Below, piece after piece: positions 58,484-64,000 of a stretch of 64,000 nucleotides of DNA. The stretch is from contig CAADYO010000009.1 in the NCBI GenBank assembly GCA_900753325.1, positions 124,001 through 188,000 of the forward strand, in the 5' to 3' direction. A program made the position numbers and the translations under genes. The notes below the pieces were generated by a model. The model saw nothing but the letters and a program-made list of their open reading frames with translations. It did not search any database and had not been told where the DNA came from. The DNA is from Bacilli bacterium. Lineage in GTDB: Bacteria; Bacillota_I; Bacilli_A; RF39; UBA660. Within the stretch, counting starts at the first letter, position 1; each line of letters opens with the position of its first letter.

Positions 58484-61438
58484 ATGTTGGCGAAGAAAAA
58501 AATAAAGACTATCTTTAGACAGATAGATAAGAAAAAGATTGTATTTTGTACTTTATCAGTTATTGCTTTTTTTCTTTTAATAATTTTTATTCCTTTAACT
58601 TGGGCAAAAGTTATACCAGTTGACAGTGTATCAGTTAGTTCTACTAAATTAAATTATGATAGTGACCCTGGCTCTTGGAGATTAAATAGTTCTATTACTT
58701 TTACTGATGTAGATAAGATAACTTTAAAATTAAATTTGAAAACTATTCCAAAAATTGATTACAATTATATTGATACGATTTTTGTTATTGATAATTCAGA
58801 GTCTATGGAGTATGAGAAATTTAGTTATGTAAATAGTGCTTGCAGTGAACTTATAGATAAGTTGTATAATCAAAACGCCAATAATAAAACGGCTCTAATT
58901 ACTTTTAATTCTACTGCTAGCATAGAACAAGGACTGTATAATGATAAAAACTCAATAAAAAGCGCTATTAACAATATTAGTTTTTCTTCTGGTACTAATT
59001 ATTATCAAGCTTTTCAAAAAATAGATGAACTATTAAGTAATTATAAAAAAGAGAGTGGTAGAGAATTACTTGTTTTATTTGTAACTGATGGAGTGTCAAA
59101 TGAAGATATTCCTAATGAAAGACCATCTTATAAAATGTTAAAAGAAAAATATCCATATATAAATATTCATATAGTTCAGTATGAAATGGGAGATAAAGTA
59201 AATTCAAATATTGCTTTGGTTAGTGATAAACAATTTGTTAGTACTAAAGATAATATAAAAGAACAGTTAGATAAAGCTTCTGTTGTTTCAATGATTTATG
59301 ATACTTTTAATATTAGTAGCTATATAAATGGTGATTATTTTGATGTTCTAAATTATAGCTCTTCTATTGGGACCTTGAATTTTGATAATGATATTTTAAC
59401 TTGGAATTTAGATAAAACTATTGGAACTTTAGAAGATGCAGATGCTTTGGTGAAATTAAAACTAAAGAAACAGTATATAGATACTGAGACTGTTGTTTCT
59501 GTTTTAAAGAGAAATGTTATTAATTATAAGTTGGGCAATGTCAGTGAGACTATTGATTCTAGTCTTAGCCCAATTATATCTAATTATAATAGTGTTAGTT
59601 ACAATATGAACTTACCTGCTGAATGTATTATAGATAATTATCCTGTTACTAAAAAATATAGGGTTTTTGATGAAGTAGAGATTTATAACGATAAGTTGAT
59701 GTGTGGTAATTATCAGCTTAAGGGTTACGATGTTAAAACTTCTGGTGTGAAGATGACTAATTCTAATCATTTTATAATGCCTAATAAAGATGTGGAATTA
59801 GTTGCAAAATGGAGTAATGTTTCTCTTTCTAAGAGAATGGATGGTAAAGTGTCTAAAGTTCAGACTTTATATGATGTTTTGGCTGACAGTGCAGTTGCAG
59901 ATAATATAAAAAGTTCTTTTGTATCATCAACTGCAGGTATTAGTATTAAGGGTGGTTCTTCTGATACTAACGGTAAGGGTTTATATGAAATATCAACTAC
60001 AAAGAGTGATAAATATCCAATTTATTATTTTAGAGGAGATATTAATAATAACAATGTTAAGTTTGCTGGGTTTTGTTGGAAGATGGTTAGAACTACTGAG
60101 AAGGGTGGAATCAAACTTGTTTATAATGGAGTACCTGATTCTTTAGGATATTGTAGTACTACAACTGGAGCTAGTACAAGAATTAGTCAAAATTCCTTCA
60201 ATAGTAATTATGTATCAGCTGCTTCTGTTGGTTATATGTATGGGACATTACATAATCTTACTTATCAAAGATTAAATTTATATTTTGCTTTTGGAATGAA
60301 AAGGAATGTAATTTATAATATACCAAATTCGAAATATTATTATAGTGACTCTGTTATTTATAAAAATGGTGTATATACTTTAGTTAATCCAGTTCAATAT
60401 CTTTATAAAGAAAATCATAGTAATTTAGATAAAAAGTACACGTGTTTATCTGAAACTGAGACTAACTGTACACAGGTTAGTCAGGTGTATGCAGTTGACT
60501 CTGGAGCTTCTTATTTGAACTATTATAGTTTTAGTAATGGGCAAACTTATGAATCGTTATATGAAGATGGAAACAATCATAAATGGGTATTTGGAAATGA
60601 CTTTACTTATTCTAATGGTGTATATACCTTAAAAGATACTATTAGTATTAATATGGGTGATTATTTAACTGAAGGATCCAAAATATATAATAAACATAAT
60701 TATACTTGTTTATCAGAAAATAATACTTGCAGTACTTTATATTATATTTTAGTACATAAAAAAAGCAGTAATACTATTGATGATAATACTGGTTATTATA
60801 GTATGACTGGTGGTAAGGGAATAGAAGATATTAAGCAAGAAATGTTTGAAAATAAAAATGATTCAACTATTAAGACTGTTGTTGATACTTGGTATAAAAA
60901 TAATTTATTGGATTATACAAAGTATTTAGAGGATGCTAACTGGTGTAATGATAGGACAATTAGTGATAGTTCACTACTTAGTAAAGATACTGATGCTAGC
61001 AATGATTCATATTCACATTTTATTGGATATTACCGACTATACTATGGTTCTTATAAGTTATCTTTTACTTGTACTAATGAGAACGATATTTTAAATACTA
61101 GTGTAGAAGGATTTAATTATCCGGTTGCTTTACTTACTTTGGATGAATATATTTATGCAGGTGGCTCTAGTAAAAATAATTCTAATTACTATTTATATAC
61201 GGGTCTTGCTGATTGGATGCTAACTCCTAGATCTTATTATGGGATTAATGCATCTGTTTCATATGTTACACCAAATGGTTCAGTTGGTGGGGATAGTACT
61301 AATTATAATGTTAAAGATCAGTATGGAGTAAGACCTTCTATTGTACTTAAGAATAGTATTAGAACTGATGGTGGCAATGGCACTATTGAAGATCCTTATC
61401 TAATTACTGAAGATGTAAATAAAAAAGTGATTGGTTAA
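58484..61438 (+). CDS. Large membrane-anchored VWA-domain surface protein
   Basis: A 984-residue protein with a basic N-terminus, one anchor (KIVFCTLSVIAFFLLIIFI), then a VWA domain (residues about 85-270) with the MIDAS motif in IFVIDNSESMEYEK and LVLFVTDGVSNED. After a beta region comes a divergent Listeria/InlB-type repeat (GYDVKTSGVKMTNSNHFIMP, then NKDVELVAKW). The C-terminal 500 residues include KFAGFCWKMVRTTEKGG and end VTPNGSVGG, GVRPSIVLKNSI, a DUF6273-like module. No sortase signal. It is monocistronic. The role is likely surface adhesion or interaction via metal-dependent VWA binding; ligands are unknown. Confidence 0.85.
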   Translation: MLAKKKIKTIFRQIDKKKIVFCTLSVIAFFLLIIFIPLTWAKVIPVDSVSVSSTKLNYDSDPGSWRLNSSITFTDVDKITLKLNLKTIPKIDYNYIDTIFVIDNSESMEYEKFSYVNSACSELIDKLYNQNANNKTALITFNSTASIEQGLYNDKNSIKSAINNISFSSGTNYYQAFQKIDELLSNYKKESGRELLVLFVTDGVSNEDIPNERPSYKMLKEKYPYINIHIVQYEMGDKVNSNIALVSDKQFVSTKDNIKEQLDKASVVSMIYDTFNISSYINGDYFDVLNYSSSIGTLNFDNDILTWNLDKTIGTLEDADALVKLKLKKQYIDTETVVSVLKRNVINYKLGNVSETIDSSLSPIISNYNSVSYNMNLPAECIIDNYPVTKKYRVFDEVEIYNDKLMCGNYQLKGYDVKTSGVKMTNSNHFIMPNKDVELVAKWSNVSLSKRMDGKVSKVQTLYDVLADSAVADNIKSSFVSSTAGISIKGGSSDTNGKGLYEISTTKSDKYPIYYFRGDINNNNVKFAGFCWKMVRTTEKGGIKLVYNGVPDSLGYCSTTTGASTRISQNSFNSNYVSAASVGYMYGTLHNLTYQRLNLYFAFGMKRNVIYNIPNSKYYYSDSVIYKNGVYTLVNPVQYLYKENHSNLDKKYTCLSETETNCTQVSQVYAVDSGASYLNYYSFSNGQTYESLYEDGNNHKWVFGNDFTYSNGVYTLKDTISINMGDYLTEGSKIYNKHNYTCLSENNTCSTLYYILVHKKSSNTIDDNTGYYSMTGGKGIEDIKQEMFENKNDSTIKTVVDTWYKNNLLDYTKYLEDANWCNDRTISDSSLLSKDTDASNDSYSHFIGYYRLYYGSYKLSFTCTNENDILNTSVEGFNYPVALLTLDEYIYAGGSSKNNSNYYLYTGLADWMLTPRSYYGINASVSYVTPNGSVGGDSTNYNVKDQYGVRPSIVLKNSIRTDGGNGTIEDPYLITEDVNKKVIG

Positions 61439-61461
61439 AATTGGTTTGAATTTTTAAGAGA

Positions 61462-61498
61462 AGAAATTGAGTTTTATAATAAACTTAATTTCTTTTTG
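61462..61498 (+). terminator. Intrinsic terminator after the VWA gene
   Basis: AGAAATTGAGTTT/AAACTTAATTTCT stem (one G-T pair) with T5 tail. Confidence 0.82.
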
Positions 61499-61527
61499 TT
61501 AATATTATTATATCTTATTTTTTGAAG

Positions 61528-61556
61528 TTGTTACTTTTTTAGTATTTTGATATAAT
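61528..61556 (+). promoter_or_regulatory. Sigma-A-like promoter of cca
   Basis: TTGTTA (61528-61533), 17 nt, TATAAT (61551-61556), 21 nt before the ATG; GGTGAT lies in the short leader. Confidence 0.7.
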
Positions 61557-61577
61557 AGTATTGTGTGGTGATATGAC

Positions 61578-62672
61578 ATGTTAGAAGCAGCCTTAAAGTT
61601 TATTCATGAAATTAATTCAAATGGTTATAAAGCCTATATTGTTGGTGGTTTTGTTAGAGATTATATTTTAGGTATTGAATCTCATGATATTGATATAGCA
61701 ACTAATGCAACGCCTAAAGAGATAAAAGCAATATTTGCTGATAGTTGCTTACCAGCTGAAGATTATGGCTCTGTTACTGTTATAAGCAAGGGTATTCGAT
61801 TCGAAGTTACAACATTTAGACGTGATATTAGTTATATTAATAATAGAAGACCAGCTGAAGTTAAATATATAGATAATTTACATGATGACTTATTACGAAG
61901 AGATTTTACTATTAATGCTATATGTATGGATGAAGATGGTAAAATAATTGATTTATTAAATGGTAAAAAAGATATAGAGAAAAAAGTCATTAGAACTATT
62001 GGTGATGCTCGAGTTAAATTTGAAGAGGATTGTCTTAGAATACTTAGAGCTATTAGATTTGCTACTATTTTAGATTTTAAACTAGATGATGATGTAGTTC
62101 AAGCTATTAAAGAATATAAATATTTATTAAGAGGTTTATCTTACTATAGAAAAAAAGAAGAATTAGATAAAATATTTACATCTGGTAATAGTATGAAGGG
62201 AATTGAATTATTGCTTGAATTAGAATTGGATCAAGAATTGGAATTAGAAAGACTTAGTAGTGTTAAAAATACTGATGATTTAATTGCAGTATGGAGTGTT
62301 TTAAATGTGGGTGATAAGTACCCTTTTACTAGTAATGAAAAAGAACTCATAAAAAATGTAAATGCGGCTTTAAAATTAAACAATTTAGATCCAATGGCTT
62401 TATATACGTATGGATTATATGTTAATTGCATAGCTGGTGAGATTAAAGGAATTGATAAGAAAAAAATTACAGAATCTTATGTTAATTTAGTTATTCATTC
62501 TACTAAGGATTTAAAAATTACTTGTGATGAAATAATTAATACTTTAAAAAGAAAGCCAGGTAAATACTTAAAAGATATTTACACAGACTTAGTTCATGAA
62601 GTTTTATATAGGCGAGTTCCTAATGAAAATCAGGAATTAATTAAATACATAATAAATAATTATAGTGATTGA
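61578..62672 (+). CDS. cca: CCA-adding tRNA nucleotidyltransferase
   Basis: A 364-residue class II nucleotidyltransferase. The head has GYKAYIVGGFVRDYILG and SHDIDIATNATP (the DxD metal-binding pair), then FEVTTFRRDISYINNRRPAE, LLRRDFTINAICMDEDGKII and the EDCLRILRAIRFATILDF motif. The tail is diverged. It adds or repairs the 3' CCA of tRNAs; a separate poly(A) polymerase cannot be excluded by sequence alone. TGTGGTGAT precedes the ATG. It is followed by dnaD-nth. Confidence 0.93.
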   Translation: MLEAALKFIHEINSNGYKAYIVGGFVRDYILGIESHDIDIATNATPKEIKAIFADSCLPAEDYGSVTVISKGIRFEVTTFRRDISYINNRRPAEVKYIDNLHDDLLRRDFTINAICMDEDGKIIDLLNGKKDIEKKVIRTIGDARVKFEEDCLRILRAIRFATILDFKLDDDVVQAIKEYKYLLRGLSYYRKKEELDKIFTSGNSMKGIELLLELELDQELELERLSSVKNTDDLIAVWSVLNVGDKYPFTSNEKELIKNVNAALKLNNLDPMALYTYGLYVNCIAGEIKGIDKKKITESYVNLVIHSTKDLKITCDEIINTLKRKPGKYLKDIYTDLVHEVLYRRVPNENQELIKYIINNYSD

Positions 62673-62717
62673 TATGATATTTTATGTTATTATATAGACG
62701 TTTAGGGGAGTGATATA

Positions 62718-63392
62718 ATGAAAAGTTCTAAATTAATAGATATTTTTAAGCAGGGACATATAGTTATTCCTCTTTTTTTGTTACAACATTATAAAGAATT
62801 TAAATTGGAAATAGGAGAATTTGTTTTTTTAATGTACTTATACAGTTTAGGAAATGAATTTTTATTTAATCCTAGTAAGTTTGCTTGTGACTTAAATATT
62901 GATTTAAAAGAGGCTATGGGTTATATTGGAACTCTTAGTGATAAACATTTTATTAGAGTAGAAGTTGTTAAAAATGATAAAGGACTTATGGAAGAAGTTG
63001 TTTTACTTGATGAGTTTTATAATAAAATATCTTTGCTTATGATGGAAGAGGTTAATCAAGTTTCTAAAAGTGATAATTCTAATATATTTGAAATTATTGA
63101 AAAGGAATTTGGAAGAACACTTAGTCCTATTGAATATGAAATAATAAAGGCTTGGCTTGATAATAATATAAGTGAGGAACTTATTAAAGAAGCTATTAAA
63201 GAGGCTACTTATAATGGTGTATCTAATTTAAGGTATATTGATAAGATATTATATGAGTGGGGAAAAATAGGTATTAAGAGTGCTAAGGATGTTGAAAATA
63301 ATAGGAAAAAAAGAAATAAGGCTAAAGATGATGTTTCTAATGATGTTGATATTGATATAGTTGATTGGGACTGGTTTGATGATGATGAATAG
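62718..63392 (+). CDS. dnaD: DnaD-family replication initiation protein
   Basis: A 224-residue protein: an N-terminal winged-helix part (IVIPLFLLQHYKEFKLEIGE, FVFLMYLYSLGNEFLFNPSK) and a C-terminal DnaD/DnaB2 domain (NIFEIIEKEFGRTLSPIEYE, IIKAWLDNNISEELI, RYIDKILYEWGKIGIKS with its YxxxIxxxW signature). The tail is Asp-rich (DVDIDIVDWDWFDDDE). DnaD helps to load the helicase at oriC and at stalled forks. It overlaps nth by 8 nt, the same pair as in Bacillus subtilis. GGGGAGTGAT precedes the ATG. Confidence 0.94.
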   Translation: MKSSKLIDIFKQGHIVIPLFLLQHYKEFKLEIGEFVFLMYLYSLGNEFLFNPSKFACDLNIDLKEAMGYIGTLSDKHFIRVEVVKNDKGLMEEVVLLDEFYNKISLLMMEEVNQVSKSDNSNIFEIIEKEFGRTLSPIEYEIIKAWLDNNISEELIKEAIKEATYNGVSNLRYIDKILYEWGKIGIKSAKDVENNRKKRNKAKDDVSNDVDIDIVDWDWFDDDE

Positions 63393-63996
63393 AATTTCTG
63401 AATATTTGGATTATTTATTTCCTAATCCGAAGTGCGAATTATTATATAATAATGATTATCAATTATTAATTGCAATTGTTTTAAGTGCTCAATCTACTGA
63501 TAAAAGAGTTAATTCTGTTACTCCTATATTATTTGAAAAATATCCTTCTTTAGATGAGCTAAAAATGGCTTCTAAGCGAGATATTGAGAATATTATTAGA
63601 CCAGTAGGTTCTTATCATAAAAAGGCTGCATATGTCATTGGAATAGCTAAAATACTATGTGATAAATATGATAAGGTCGTTCCTCAAGATAGAGATGTTT
63701 TAGAGACTTTCCCTGGCGTTGGTAGAAAAACAGTTAATGTTTTTTTAAGTGAATTTTATGATGTAGCAGCAATTGCAGTTGATACTCATGTGGAACGTGT
63801 TTCTAAGCGACTTAGACTTGCTTATTCTAAAGATAATGTTTTAACGATTGAAAAGAAGCTTATGAAAAAGTTTCCTAAAGATGAGTGGGGACGTAGACAT
63901 TTACAACTTGTTTTATTTGGAAGATATTATTGTAAAGCAGTTAAGCCTTTATGTGATAATTGTCAGTTAAAAGATATATGTAGAAAAAAATACTAG
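63385..63996 (+). CDS. nth: Endonuclease III
   Basis: A 203-residue DNA glycosylase/AP lyase: FPNPKCELLYNNDYQLLIAI, the catalytic Lys within ETFPGVGRKTVNVFLSEF (LPGVGRKT helix-hairpin-helix), the catalytic Asp in IAVDTHVERVSKRL, and a [4Fe-4S] cluster C-x6-C-x2-C-x5-C (CKAVKPLCDNCQLKDIC). It removes oxidised pyrimidines. The start at 63385 is preferred for the normal N-terminus (MNRISEYL); ATGs at 63379 and 63382 are alternatives, all overlapping the end of dnaD. It ends 4 nt before the window edge. Confidence 0.95.
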   Translation: MNRISEYLDYLFPNPKCELLYNNDYQLLIAIVLSAQSTDKRVNSVTPILFEKYPSLDELKMASKRDIENIIRPVGSYHKKAAYVIGIAKILCDKYDKVVPQDRDVLETFPGVGRKTVNVFLSEFYDVAAIAVDTHVERVSKRLRLAYSKDNVLTIEKKLMKKFPKDEWGRRHLQLVLFGRYYCKAVKPLCDNCQLKDICRKKY

Positions 63997-64000
63997 CAAA

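Noticed and set aside
1..64000. A Mycoplasma-type code (TGA as Trp)
   Set aside because: TGA ends several genes cleanly, including the CapA-like and CYTH genes, and full-length conserved proteins use TGG for Trp.
1..64000. tRNA genes, CRISPR arrays, prophage or complete IS elements
   Set aside because: I looked for T-loop signatures, regular direct repeats and transposase motifs; only tmRNA and the short TnpB relic were found.

Overview
This 64 kb window is a densely packed, very AT-rich bacterial chromosome segment read with the standard bacterial code: TGG encodes Trp and TGA is a real stop, for example for the CapA-like and CYTH genes. Gene content points to a spore-forming, Gram-positive member of the Bacillota close to the Bacilli/Mollicutes border, probably an uncultured gut-type lineage. 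The sporulation genes seen are spoIVA, spoVIF, an alpha/beta SASP, a CotF-like coat pair, cse60 and a YdcC-like lipoprotein. EzrA, CdaA/CdaR, DnaD, three T-box leaders and a tmRNA tag ending AVAFA agree with this. Genus or species cannot be assigned from the sequence. No tRNA, rRNA, CRISPR array, prophage or intact insertion sequence was seen.

Layout. 1-4.3 kb: a CapA-family end fragment, smpB, ssrA (tmRNA), a decayed metallophosphoesterase and two membrane-anchored proteins on the minus strand. 4.4-7.3 kb: glyA, then an Asp T-box and an archaeal-type aspartyl-tRNA synthetase. 7.4-16.7 kb: a DUF308 membrane protein, a coat-protein pair, an NlpC/P60 hydrolase, cdaA-cdaR, a YdcC-like lipoprotein, a thioredoxin-fold protein and an S41 protease. 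16.7-18.7 kb (minus): a thioester-domain/CnaB surface protein with an adjoining sortase. 18.9-26.8 kb: fhs, an Ig-like protein, NfeD/SPFH, an unknown two-gene cassette, DUF1294, a radical SAM protein and a VanY-type peptidase. 26.8-34.6 kb: a GH31 protein with an altered active site, T-box/leuS, a tnpB relic, cse60 and a SpoVB/MurJ-like flippase. 34.6-43.2 kb: a FemAB-like protein, trmB, a four-gene lipoprotein/YtxH operon, T-box/CYTH/tyrS, a propeller-like surface protein and a histidine phosphatase. 43.3-53.7 kb: rpsD with a long leader, a surface protein, ezrA, thiI, SASP, ackA, nrnA, engB and spoIVA. 53.8-64 kb: an NPDTG surface protein, spoVIF, der, two membrane proteins, HU, a large VWA protein, cca, dnaD and nth.

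How the genes fit together. Translation and its quality control are strongly represented (three synthetases, S4, SmpB/tmRNA, TrmB, ThiI, CCA enzyme, two ribosome-assembly GTPases). Three T-box leaders tie synthetase operons to tRNA charging, and all three share one specifier register, giving GAC, TTG and TAC for Asp, Leu and Tyr. In two of them the first gene is not the synthetase but a small membrane protein or a CYTH protein. A recurrent gene-start design is a sigma-A -10 box only about 15-30 nt before the start codon with GGTGAT as the Shine-Dalgarno. The cell surface is represented by one sortase-linked adhesin, two proteins with NPxT-type C-terminal signals and several single-pass anchored proteins.

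Most notable: (i) the thioester adhesin and its sortase, which lacks the usual Arg; (ii) a GH31 protein lacking the expected acid/base Asp; (iii) a CdaA with DGG in place of DGA; (iv) a hairpin that buries the spoVIF Shine-Dalgarno and overlaps a sigma-K-like promoter; (v) the CYTH-TyrRS T-box operon.
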